From Diaprepes abbreviatus (lineage: Eukaryota; Arthropoda; Insecta; Coleoptera; Curculionidae), in assembly GCA_034092305.1 (NCBI GenBank), contig JASJET010000122.1:22634501-22698500 (forward strand): a stretch of 64,000 nucleotides of DNA, written 5' to 3'. The number at the start of each line of letters is the position of its first letter. Position 1 is the first letter of the stretch. Shown here one piece after another: positions 11,861 to 22,872 of this stretch. Under the pieces are notes generated by a model, which worked only from the letters and a program-made list of their open reading frames with translations, had not been told where the DNA came from and searched no databases. The translations under genes and the position numbers were made by a program.

Positions 11861-12323
11861 GGTCTTCCAAACTTTTCATAATAAACATATGATTCTTTTA
11901 AATGCAATTAGAAGAATATCAAAACTGTGCCGATATTGCATTCGAAAAAACGTCATTTTGAAAACCATCTTTAATAAGACTCTTGGCTGTTTTTAGTTTC
12001 AGTGTTTCTTTTTGTTTTGTTACTTTAGTTTTATGAAATAATGCTCTTCAATATTCTGGTTTTATAATAACAGTATTGTTAACGTAAAAAATGTAATAAT
12101 AATTGAGTGTTTACGGTTGAAAATATAGAAAAACATTAAAATTAACTTTTAAACTGTCCAATCTTTGGTATAATTATTATTGTCAGAATTTTGCTTTTGT
12201 TTCTTATAAATTTGACATGGTCTACTCTTACATATAAAGTAAATTATTGAAAATATCGAATTCTGATCTTGTTTTTGAAAATAAAATAAATACATTACAT
12301 ATTTTTGAAAAGCCTAAATTATA

Positions 12324-13600
12324 CAGGGTGCGCCATCTTTTATGTCGGTATGTAAACATTAAATAACTTTGACATTTACCAACCGATTGATTTGGTTATA
12401 CGTGTTTTTAAAACATCAATTCAGTACAATTTTAATCATGAATCGCTTTACACTGAAACAACGTGCGGAAATAGTGACAATATACATTGAAAATAGTCGT
12501 TCAGTCGTGTTAACTCGACGTGCATATCGTCGAAAATATCCTGGCCAACAAGCACCTTCTGACAACACTCTCCGTTGTTTGGTTTCGAATTTTGTTGAGT
12601 ACAGAACAGTGGGAGATCGTCAATATACCATTCATCAACGACCAAAACGTTCCAATGAACTAATTGAAGCGTTCAGAGAGAGCGTTGCTCAGAATCCAAA
12701 AGTGTCGTATCGTCACCGCGCTCAGCATTTTGGCGTCAGTGGAACCATTTTGCGGCGCATTTTGAAGGATGATTTGCATTTGTTTCCGCATAAGGTACAG
12801 TTGATATAAAGAAGATTACAGACAGACCGTCTACGTCGCTTGAAATACGGCCGAACAGTCGCTCGAATGGTTGACACTGAACCTGATTTTTGAAAGCAAA
12901 TTTTGATAACCAACGAGGCCCATTTCACACTCTCTGGCGGCATTAATAAGCAAAATTGCCACATTTGGGAGACGGAGAAGCCACACGAAGTCCACGAAAC
13001 GCCATTACATGACCGAAAAGTTTGAGCCGGCGTTTGCACCAAAACCATCATTGGGCCATTTTTTTTTTTCAAAGAAAACGAAACAGTCGATGGAAATCGA
13101 TATCGGTGGATGTAGGCTCATTATATCTGCCCACGAATGCGTGAAAAAGGGCTTGATGGTTACTGGTTTCAACAAGACGGTGCGTCATGCCACACTGCAA
13201 ATCAATCAATCCAGTTTCTGCAACGGAAATTCCCTGGACGTCTGATGTCAAAAAGAGGCGACATTGACTGGCCACCCAGATTTCCTTGCTCCGGACTTGT
13301 TTTTGTGGGGTTATTTAAAAAGCAAAGTGTACACCAGCAAGTCTCAGACCATTGAAGAGCTCAAATCAAACATTCGTGCCGAAATCACTGCTATACCACC
13401 CGAAATGCTCGAAGAGGTAATGGAAAACGCAGCAAAAACGTCACATTTTGCTTTGGCCAATAAAGGTGGCCACTTGATCTTTTTAACATTCAAAGACTAG
13501 TCCCAATAAATTTTAAAGGACCAAATTTAATAAAAATACTTCATATATCGAAATCAGTTATTTAATGTTGACATACCTACATAAAAGATGGCGCACCCTG
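12324..13600 (+). mobile_element. Complete mariner-like element nested in the long-TIR mariner
   Basis: The termini are CAGGGTGCGCCATCTTTTAT on the left and its near-perfect inverse on the right, flanked by TA at 12322-12323 and 13601-13602. The element is 1277 bp, normal for a mariner. The TIR similarity extends over about 48 bp with a few mismatches. It sits inside the right TIR of the host element. The left TIR of copy 2 (GATTAAGTATAATTTAGGC near 49373) shows the uninterrupted sequence, confirming insertion at a single TA. Confidence 0.9.
12438..13500 (+). pseudogene. Mariner-like transposase of the nested element (inactive)
   Basis: The start at ATG 12438 gives MNRFTLKQRAEIVTIY, the usual N-terminus of this large insect transposase family, with a helix-turn-helix DNA-binding part through GVSGTILRRILKDDLHLFPH and an open frame to the TAA at 12807. 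The same frame then continues with family-typical sequence broken by TGA at about 12892, TGA at about 13022 and TAG at about 13105. The first catalytic Asp is lost: ITNEAHF replaces the usual SDEAHF. The second is present in WFQQDGASCHTA. A one-base deletion near 13285 shifts the frame, after which DLFLWGYLKSKVYTSKSQTI and the C-terminus to 13500 follow. The architecture is full length but dead. Confidence 0.85.
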
Positions 13601-13964
13601 TACTTAATCAATATCTAAAATAATATACAGAACGTCTTATTTAAAAAATCATAAGTTTGGTTCATATCCCAAAAACTAAACGTTTTAAAAAACAACTGAA
13701 TACGCCAATGAATTCTAAGTAAAAAACTATAAATATCAGTTTTGATAACTTAACGCATAACGGAAATACAAGATGTGCCTAAAAATAAAAAGATTTTTTA
13801 AATCATCCTGTAGATTAAAAACTAAGAGAGCCATGACAAATTTGACACTGGAATCTTTCGTTTCGTTATAAAGTAGGACACTACACTGAAGTGAAAACCG
13901 CAACATCATATCTTTGATAATAACTCCAATACCCCCTAAAAGTGTTTATAATGGGATACCGCGC

Positions 13965-14984
13965 AATTTGAAAATATATGACGTTTTGATACCTTATTCT
14001 TTTTCGTTGTCACAAGAGATAAATTAAATGTAAAAAAAAGGCACACTGCGATGACTCGAATTTTCCTATATATTGTTACGCAACTTCCAGAACTTCTAGC
14101 GTATTTTATACTCTAAAACTTTTTCACAGAATGGTTGTATGTATATACTTACAAGATGGTACCGATTCCCTCTAATTTCTTACATCACTGTGCGTACATA
14201 GATATATGAGAATTATACAGGCATAATCGTACCTATACAAATATATAGAGACAATTAATTTTCCTCTTTTTAAATCATTTTACAAAAATAAATCAAAACC
14301 AATACATCTTAGACGAACTTTGCTGCTATTAAGCACTATTTCAGTGTGGTTCGTTTGCTAAGCTCGCAGGAATATTCAAGGTCGTCACGATAGACAGCAT
14401 GGCGCGGTTCAGGTCGAGCCTCTCGCGGCAGCCAGCGGCCTGCTGGCTATATGGCGTGCCAAAGTTGCAACAGGACCGCGTTAGAATTCAAACGAATGGC
14501 GACTGTTTTGTGTCCTGCTTGCAAATAGCTTCGTTTGTTCATTTGCAACGCATTCAACATTTGTTTAACGCTTTAACAAATACCATCAAGTCTTTTATGG
14601 AATACGACGTTTCTTTGTATTTATATGTGCTATTTTGTTTTTTGTTATGAATGTCCAGTATTGTAAATTTTGTAAAAGTTTTGTGATTTGCAAAAAACAA
14701 TATGATTATTTTCATCTTTGTTTAACATTAAAATGTATTTTTTTTACAAAATAATGAATAAGATTCTAAGTCAAATTAGACAGGAAGGCTGCATTAGAGG
14801 AACGAATGCAAGCAAAATATTTTCATTTGCTCTTCTTTATTTTTGAAGTGATAAGATCATTAAAATATTTTAAATGTCAGCGAGGTGAGAGTTGTCCAGC
14901 CTGAATTATCTGTTATTGTCATAAACGATACCAATTTATAATTATCTTTTCAGAAGATTTAGACGGTATTGGACGAGTTAATTA
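13965..14984. other. Intergenic, with an unexplained GC-rich island
   Basis: Mostly AT-rich. The exception is 14365-14480, a CpG-containing island with uninterrupted frames on both strands: a plus-strand 83-codon frame from 14399 and a minus-strand 43-codon frame ending with TGA at about 14343. Neither translation is recognised. It might be an exon or promoter of an unseen gene, or a scrap of a different element. Confidence 0.35.
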
Positions 14985-16298
14985 CATTGCGCGTCTTTTG
15001 AAGTGGATATTTTAATTTTTACAATTATAGTGCCGCAAAATATATTTAAAATTCTGTCAAAGGTTTTACTTATTGGAGACTTGTTTATCTCCAGTGATAC
15101 CGTGAAGTTTTTATATTTTGTTATACCACACGATGGCTCAAAGAAGACTGTCCTAATGATTTTGCCACTATCATAGCTCTTCTTCAAGATGAAAACCGTA
15201 CACAGTCTGAAGTTGCTGAAATGTACAACGTTTCGCAAAGTGTAATAAGTCGAACTTGGAATCATTTTCAAGAAACTGGTAGTGCCAACATACACCACAG
15301 CGGTAGCCGGCAACGTGCTACAACTACAAGAGGGGTCGGTTTTTGATTACTACTACCCGGAGAAATCCAATGTTTTCTGTTTCCAGGCTCCGGGCGCACA
15401 CCCGAATAAATGTAAGTTTGGCAACCATCAGAAGAATATTACACGAAGATGGTCTTAGAACCAGAAGACGTGCTTGACATCCCCGATTAAATAAGGAACA
15501 CCGCGTTGCAGGCAATTGATCACCGTGACTCGACTGTAGAGGACTGGTGGAATTGTTTGTTTACAGATATGCCTTATATCATTCGGATTGTCACATTTTA
15601 ACATGGTGGGAACGAGGAGAGAAGTATACTGAACACACTATGTTACCTTTGGATGTGGCTATGTAACTCTTTGGGGTGCAATTTCTTTGGAGTCGCGCAC
15701 TGAATTGCTCATTTTGAATAGACAGAATGTGACTTCTCAGAGATACCACGATTTAGTTATTCAACCCATTATTATCCTGGTTGCACGAGAATTTGGTCCT
15801 AATTTCATTTTTGTGGATGGATGGCCTTAGAAGAGCACAACATTTCTCGAATGGGCAGGCCCACACGCTCTTCTAATTGTAACACAATAGAGCATGTTTA
15901 TGATCCACTTCAGAGACAACTGCATACCAGAAATCATCAGCCACTGATACTTGACGAGCGGTGTGAAGCTTTAAGAGAAGAATGGCAAGCTTTGAAACAA
16001 GAATTTATTCGCTCACTAATTATAAGTATCCAAGAAGAGTACAAACAATTCATAGAGCTAGGGGATGTCCTACAAAATATTGATTTGAAACTGGCGATCG
16101 AAATATTGTTATTTTCTTTTGTTTTTTTCGTTGGTGTTATTAGTTTGTAAATCTTTATAAATAAAACACTCTTTTTGTGTGTTGCCTGAATTTGCACTAT
16201 CTATTGATGTTAACGTTGATAATAAAAGATTGATGGAATTTCTTGCTGTATTTTGTTTTTGCTTTATAATTAATTATCCACTTCAAAAGACGCCAGAG
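14985..16298 (+). mobile_element. Complete Tc1-like element
   Basis: Inverted ends share GCGTCTTTTGAAGTGGATA (left near 14991; right, inverted, near 16275-16293) and are flanked by TA at 14983-14984 and 16299-16300. The 1314-bp length is normal for Tc1-like elements. Outside the shared core, the outermost 6-8 bp of the TIRs have diverged. The transposase relic is on the plus strand. Confidence 0.85.
15133..16150 (+). pseudogene. Tc1-like transposase (inactive)
   Basis: ATG 15133 gives MAQRRLS. After a small frame change comes NDFATIIALLQDENRTQSEV, the first helix-turn-helix, then VSQSVISRTWNHFQETGS, the Tc1-type paired domain. The second DNA-binding part ends in ATIRRILHEDGLRTRRRA. Stops follow near 15478 and in several later codons. 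The middle still shows YVTLWGAIS and SQRYHDLVIQPII. The catalytic DNA-H segment is altered to FVDGWP with a stop, and the final E-containing block is decayed near 15840-15900. A 109-codon open tail from 15821 runs past the usual end. It is too damaged to be active, and its dual TIRs with a central relic suggest it inserted whole. Confidence 0.8.
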
Positions 16299-16300
16299 TA

Positions 16301-17390
16301 CATGCAATAATTTTGGTCATATGTGTTTTTACAACATATATTATTTACAAAGAGATAATTATAAAAGTTTAATAAATAAACAAGTACGATTAATTAAACA
16401 TAAGTGTGTAGTAGCAAATGTTTCATTTAGTTTGAGAATTTATAAAAAATTTATGATTTCATTTCATTTTCAGGAAAATTCTGTAAACAATAATGGTAAA
16501 AGTACAGTTTTTAATTCTCACAGTAAGTAACTGAAACATTAATAAAGTCAATCAAGTATTGATGCACATATATTCATAATGTTTGGCTGTACAAATTAAC
16601 GCAACCTTAAGACTAAGACAATTACAGATTTTTTTTGGAACGTGACCAATTCATTTAATCTAAAAGAAGGTAAATATAATTTTTTTACTCTATATTGTTG
16701 AATTTCGCAAATGCCAAATATATTACTTGGCATATAAACGTTTAAAAAGCTTTTAATAATTTATTTTCTGTAAATTTGTTAATATAACTGTGTTAATGTT
16801 TCTAACAACAACAGCTTCACTTTTAAAATATAACTTTATTTCGGCCAAAGTAAATAAACTGCTAGTCTAGACAGTGCCTGCATTTAATTAGTTTGTCAGC
16901 AGTAATACAGCGGTGCACATCTTCCGTTGTAATTTTGATATTTTTAATTAGATTTTGTTATGGTTTGCTTTAAATAATTATAATTGGACCTCAAGCTGTT
17001 GTGATATTTTTCCATCAGCAGTATTCTGATAAGAAGTTCCTTTGTAAAACTTCAAGGATCTTAAAAACTTTCACCCATATTTGTCATGAAAAATAAAATA
17101 TTTCAAATAAATATTCTAAGATCATATTGAAATAAAGGTATATAAACTCGAGATTTTTTGGGGCCATCTAACTGGGTAATACTTCCTATAAAAGATGGAT
17201 CCTGACAAGCTCTGGTGACCAAAACAAAATATTCCCACATTTTTTGCGTTTTGATGCCTCAAAAATGAAAATTCATTAGATTATGTCGAGACATAGACAC
17301 TGCGCTTTTTAAAAATTTTTAAAATTTCCTGTAGATATTTGAAAAGCTAATCTTCCAAATTATGGTCTTATTTTCAAGTAAAAAATCCTA
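16301..17390. other. No gene seen
   Basis: AT-rich sequence without recognisable coding, RNA or repeat features. Confidence 0.5.
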
Positions 17391-17540
17391 CGGTAAGAAA
17401 GCAAATACAAATAAAGTATTACTCAATGTTTTTATGTGAACCATATTTTGTCAGGTATTAGTTTGGCACCGACTTCAAAAATTTCAATTTCATATAAAAA
17501 TTTATATTGTTATTTTTTGCTCTTTGGCGCTTATTTTTAG
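17391..17540 (+). repeat. Solo terminal piece of the AACCGACTTC repeat family
   Basis: It matches the last 150 bp of the repeats at 33.5, 37.7 and 44.5 kb: GGTAAGAAAGCAAATACAAA, TTTTGTCAGGTATTAGTTTG and GACTTCAAAAATTTCAATTT occur in the same order. The final GAAGTCGGTT end is missing here. Confidence 0.7.
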
Positions 17541-17895
17541 GGGTTGGTTCCATTGAAGATAAGTTGGCTAGATCGAGTAAGCAACGAGAAAGTTTTAGAG
17601 AGATAAAACAAGGAAAAGGAAAATAAGGAAGCTGCCATAATTTAAACATATTTTAAGAAATCTAGAAAAATACTGCATTCTTCAATAATAATGCAGGAAA
17701 AAATCGGAAAAAATCGGCAAACTGTGTTTGACGACGAAGAACATATTGGTTAGAAAACTTACGTCAAAGGTTTAACATGATAACATCTCTGTTTAGGTCA
17801 GCTGTAGAAGTAATTTTAATAGCCAATTTGACAGTCAACTATCCATAATCGGATATGGCACCCTAAGAAGAAAAATAAATCACACATGTATAGGT

Positions 17896-19363
17896 TCGTA
17901 TAAATATGGCGAGCCGAGCGCGTGACGTGCACGTGACGGGCTTGCCTCGAACTTTCTGCGAATCTTCTTTGATGATTACCGGCTCGATTGAACCCTTGTG
18001 CTTTAGACGGTTGATGTCAAAGGAGATTTTTAAAAATGTTTGAACAGTGTAAACCAAAAAAGGGTAGAAATAAATAAAAATATATTAATATTTGTAGAGA
18101 GAGATATTTATCAGGATTTATCATAATTTTGATAATTTGAAATAGGTGGCGTTTTCGTACCAAATGTGTTTTGTATCACAGATATTCAATTTTTTTTAAA
18201 TACCAAACTAGGTTTAAAGTTATTTCTTTTTTTAAATCGGACCTATTGGTGACGAAGAACAAAGGGCAGCCTTGTTTCGGTTGAAGTGGAACACACTATG
18301 CAAATTTTTTACGAACGTTTTAGTTACTATAAAGTGAGCGAAAAAGATAGACCTGCCCTGCCATGTCTGACGACGAAGAATAAACAGCTGCTTTAGTAGT
18401 TTTATGCAGTGGGATTTTGCTGTTAAAAAGTTTATTAAATAAAAAACGAAAACTTGAATAAAAAAAGGTCAAAATTGGAAATTCTAGCAAATTTATACTT
18501 CTAACGTATTAGCGGACCATACAGAAATTTCACCAAAATCACTCCGTTAGATTTTGAATATTTGTTAAACAAAATAGAACCAGTCATTTCCAAAAGAGAA
18601 GTATATTTTCAGCAGTCCATTTTCATTTCACAGACACTAGAAATTTTCTTTTCTCTGGTCTCTGCAAAATTTCTCACTCAATTTTATTTCATACATCCAC
18701 TTATTTTATTTTTAAAAATTTTTGTCCATAACACAAAGGACCCCGCATCAACCAAATGAAAATTGGATCCCGGTCAAATTCGTTGAAAATTCAGTATATT
18801 GTAGGTCTAGATGTCTTGATCAAAAGTTTCTATGGACACAAAGTCTAAAAAGTAATAGTTTTCGAGATACAGAGGGATGAGTTGCACCCGCACCAACCAA
18901 ATGGAAATTGGATACAGGTCAAATTCGTTGAAAATTCAGTATGTTATAGCTCTAGATGTCCTGTTCAAAAGTTTTTATGGGCACAAAGTCCAAAAGTTGA
19001 TGCGGGGTCCTTTTGGAATTATTTGCAGGTCTTCTAAATTCAACATATTTTCTTCGGACCACTCCATTTTCACTTATGAACAACTTTTAATCACTGCCAA
19101 GTGCTAAATAAATTTTATTTATTTAACAAAAAAATGTAAAAAATCTCGTGTCGTCAGTGTCGCTGCAAAGTAAATTTTTTCGAGAGAGCTTCTCGCAAAC
19201 AATAGAACTATAAAAAAATTGACTTCTTGTAACCCAAATGCATTTATTATCTCCTTTGAGACCTGCTGCCGAAGGCCTTCGACATCAATAGAAATCTCTG
19301 TAAGTTAGCAGCATAGTTGCCACGGGCGCCTCACGTGCTCGGCTCGCCATATTTATACGCAAC
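17896..19363. mobile_element. Non-autonomous TIR element with TATA-like ends
   Basis: The ends are inverted: CGTATAAATATGGCGAGCCG on the left and CGGCTCGCCATATTTATACG on the right, extending with mismatches to about 40 bp and GC-rich compared with the interior. The interior (about 1.4 kb) has no transposase-like frame. Some parts near 18240-18390 have coding-like phrases with stops. A small inverted-repeat element is nested at 18734-19012. The superfamily is not identified and no clear TSD was seen. The TATAAATA in each end could act as a promoter, but that is only a motif match. Confidence 0.6.
18734..19012. mobile_element. Small nested inverted-repeat element (MITE-like)
   Basis: The ends AAAGGACCCCGCATCAAC and GTTGATGCGGGGTCCTTT are perfect inverse copies about 280 bp apart. 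Between them lie two tandem units: ACCAAATG.AAATTGGAT, GGTCAAATTCGTTGAAAATT and TAG.TCTAGATGTC recur from 18752 and again from 18895. There is no coding capacity. The element lies inside the TIR element 17896-19363. Confidence 0.7.
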
Positions 19364-20394
19364 ATTCCATTATTCCCATGTCACACTTGAAGGAAACAAA
19401 TAAGTCGTGAGTTTTTTTTCTGTTCGTCTAAATTTATCTGCCAGTCTGTTTTATCAAAGCATAACTGAATAAATAACTAGCTACTCTAGTTTCTGGTGAG
19501 GACAAATTTGACCTTATATTAATTTTAGCACTCATATCCGGTTTGTTGCCACTATTAAAAATAAGTGAATTTACGTCAGTACAAAATTTTGCCAAAAGAC
19601 AACTGTCGCATTTCATCGGTAAAACATCAAAGGATTCATCCGGGGGGTTATTTTTACCTAGCTTTTCAGAAAATGATTGGCGTGAGTTCTACTTTTATAA
19701 ATAGAAAAAGTTTTGGAAATCGTGTAATTCTCTTGTTGCATTCTAAGTATATCACTGGTAACTACAAAGTACTTAACATTATTTTTTAAACATTTGCGTA
19801 GGCATAAGCTGATACTAAATGAACTTTTAACAGCATTTTAATAGTATCGGTTTTCAGAGAAATATTTTTCATTAGTAAAATTTTTTAATGTTTGGTTTCC
19901 AGTTTTAAATAAGGCTGTTATAATAAAAATAAGTGTTAATAAACCGCCTAAATTCCAACCTTTCTATTTAAGAGTGCTTATGTGCGGCAAAAAATATTAA
20001 AAATTAAAAAACATGATTTGAGAAAAAAAATTCCTAATTGGAATAAACTATATCTAATGAGATATAGTATAATACGGAACATACGTCAAAATTGATGAGG
20101 TTATCGCAAGAGAATCAGAATTTCATTAATGACATAGATATTTTGAAGAAATCTTAGGTTTGTGATTAAACAATTATTAGAAACAACATTTTGCAAACCT
20201 TCAAGGGAAACTAACATCTTATTTTTAATTTTATAATTTTTCTAAACTAATGAAATAGACAAGACTGTCGTTGACAATTTTTTTACACAATAAAAATATT
20301 GTTGTAAAAAGTAGGTCGTGTGCTATTTTTTGAAAATATTCTGTTGTTTACTTTAGAGTTTTTAAAAACAAAGTATAATGTGATTTTCGAGCAT
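19364..20394. other. No gene seen
   Basis: AT-rich sequence. The short frames have no recognisable domain. Confidence 0.5.
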
Positions 20395-21605
20395 GTGGGG
20401 TATTCCAAGCCAAATCGGAGGCGAATAAACGTCCTGTATCAAATTTGCTTCAAATTCACATGATCGATAAGGGAATAAAAATAATGAAATAATCCAAAAT
20501 TTTAGCACTTTTTGGTGATTATTTCTTTAAATCTATAGCAAAAACCAAACAAATAAACGAGTTTATTTGTCTTCGAATATATCAAAAACGAGAAAAAAAT
20601 CTGAAACAATTTACATATATTTTTAATGAAGCTGTTTTTTGAATAAACTTTTTTCCATTTTTTATCTAAAACTAACAATTATTTTGAAAAAAAAAATGTA
20701 AAAAAACTCCATTTCTTTCAAATCCTGAAAAAATCACATTAATAGCCCTAAGCTTTGCACACATTTTTATAATTCTCCTTCTGGGTACACTGAAAAATTG
20801 CAGAAATTTTATTTTAGGCTTTGAATACTCATCTCTTTATGTTTTATTTATTATTATGATTGATCAGTTCAAAACTTATTACGTATACGCGCTGAGTCGC
20901 ACGTAATTCCCAAATGTCATTTCCACCAAGGGCCCAAATAATCTTCGACGCCCTTCGTCAACTTATTTGTCAATTTATCTGTTGTTCCAAATAAAAGTGT
21001 TGATTTATGTAAATATAATATACATACTTAAAACTCAGCGCGTATACGTAACTAGCTTTGAACATAAATAAACAAAGAAATAAAATATGTAAAACCCAAA
21101 ATAAAATTATTTTTGATTGTACATTGCATTTAGCTGAAATTTTTTTTGGTTTATTATTTCTACGTCCCGAAGGATAAGTTCTTGACATAAGTCATCACCA
21201 ATCAGATCGTACGGTTCCACTCACACTGTTTTACAAAAAAATTTATAACTTGTGCAATCTTTTAGTGCTCCCAAAAGCTGAATATTCAAAAAATGCGCAA
21301 AAATGTTAATATGCTTTGTTTTAATATTATTTTAAACGGACTTTTTTTAAATATCAATTTTTTTTTTGTTAATCTTCGAAATAAAAATTTTAAAAAAAGT
21401 TTATTCGAAAGACAGCTTCATAAAAAAGTATTCGTGAATTTTTTCAGAATTTTTCTTATTTTTATTTCTGATATACTTAAAAACAAAGTTATAAAATTCA
21501 TAAAAATCAACCAATTATCTTATTATTTTGGTACCTTCACACTCTCTAAATCTGAAGCAAATTGAGACACGACAGTTCTTTGCAGCTGATTTGGCTGTAA
21601 ATTCT
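20395..21605. repeat. Long foldback (inverted) repeat
   Basis: The left arm at about 20400-20860 and the right arm at about 21240-21600 align in reverse complement with many substitutions. Shared landmarks are AAAGTTTATTC.AA..ACAGC, GAAGCAAATT and GATTTGGCT. The arms are about 400 bp and strongly AT-rich. The centre holds the MITE-like hairpin at 20867-21063. The 90-codon frame at 21293 lies in the right arm and is low complexity, so I do not call it a gene. Confidence 0.55.
20867..21063. mobile_element. MITE-like hairpin element
   Basis: Inverted ends of about 30 bp: GTTCAAAACTTATTACGTAT, then ACGCGCTGAG, on the left, with the inverse CTCAGCGCGTATACGTAA then CTAGCTTTGAAC on the right. The total is about 197 bp with no coding capacity. 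The location at the hub of a larger foldback is unusual. Confidence 0.65.
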
Positions 21606-22872
21606 ATTTTTTATTATTATACATTAAGAAGACGTGATAACTAATAATAATCTTTTTTCTTCAAGTATATAATGTTAGGCAGCCATGTTTTATTTCACAT
21701 AGAACTTAGTCACACTGTATCTTAGTTACGTAACGCTATATATCTAGAGACACTCGCTTTTTCATTTTTGTCAAAAATATAATTATTGGGCATGTGTGCA
21801 AAGATTGGGAAACTTGCATAAGTTTTGACTAAACATAAAAAATAAATGAAAGACAGAATTTTAATTCAACACGAAACAATACATTTAGAGATATAATCAA
21901 AAAGCTTTTATAAAGATTGTTCTATCGCCAGATACATGATGATGCCGGTGAGCAGAGATTTTTATTTTACTGTCAATAAATTATCGAATTAAACTACACT
22001 TATAGTTTTTTTTTTGTTTATAAATTATTATATAAATATATTTATTCAATTTTAACTTCTTGCGTGTTAGAAATGAGACCTGTCGAGCACAACACACAAA
22101 ATCGGTGATTTTAATTGAAAAATAAGATATTTAATTTCATTCGAACATTTATGTTACACTCTGTATAGAAATTACATATTATACTGAGACTAAAATTGTA
22201 TAACTTAAAATATTTAATGGATAATTACTAATAATTCAGACTTTTTTTTTGAATTCTTAATAACCAAAAAACTGGCACAAAATCTTTGAAGGAATCTCTA
22301 TTTTTGAAGAAATACTTAAATTAATACAAATAGATAAAATTGCCGTTAAATCTGAAGCACATTCACTCAAAAATGTTTAATAAAACTGCCACCAATTTCC
22401 AACGATTGTACAATTCTTGAAATAAATTAAATGACATTACGTGAAGAAAAGAAAATTCAATATTTCAAATCAAGCAATTTGTACCCCTATTTTTTACGGA
22501 AAGAGTCGGTAAAATAACATTACTTTGTCTATGTGACAACCAAATGCTTGTTTTCAATTATATTAAAACATCAGCCGGATTGAATCAGTATTTTTGCTTT
22601 TTGGCAACTATTCCAAAATATTGTAAAATGCGACTGTGCAGGTGTGCGACTTTCAACAGTATAGACGATTTACTTTCATTTAAGTGAAGTTTTATTTTTA
22701 ACTACACCGTCCATTGCAGTATATTTTTTAAACGTGATTTTAACGTGATCTGATGACTATTTTAACATCACTTTGTTTTCAGTAGAACCTATTTATTTGT
22801 GGTAGGTTCATACCTTTAAGAATCAATATTTTTGAGTTTCAGAATAAAATAACGAATCTTTTTCTAAATATT
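21606..22872. other. No gene seen
   Basis: AT-rich sequence without recognisable features. Confidence 0.5.

Larger units (their letters stand above)
10436..13964 (+). mobile_element. Mariner-like element with long TIRs, copy 1
   Basis: The left end reads GGTGTCCCATTTTCGACA and the right end is its decayed inverse. The TIRs run about 450 bp: 10436-10900 on the left, and on the right 13603-13964 plus 12200-12322, split by the nested element. Shared phrases include TTAACCAAACTTATGATTT and ACACATCTCGTATTTTCGTT. The transposase relic lies at 11065-11860. A second copy is at 49079-52308 in opposite orientation. Without the nested insertion the element is about 2.25 kb. A TA lies on the left flank; the right flank has decayed. 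Confidence 0.8.

Noticed and set aside
21293..21565. 90-codon Phe/Lys/Asn-rich frame
   Set aside because: Low-complexity AT-rich translation within a foldback arm, with no supporting feature.
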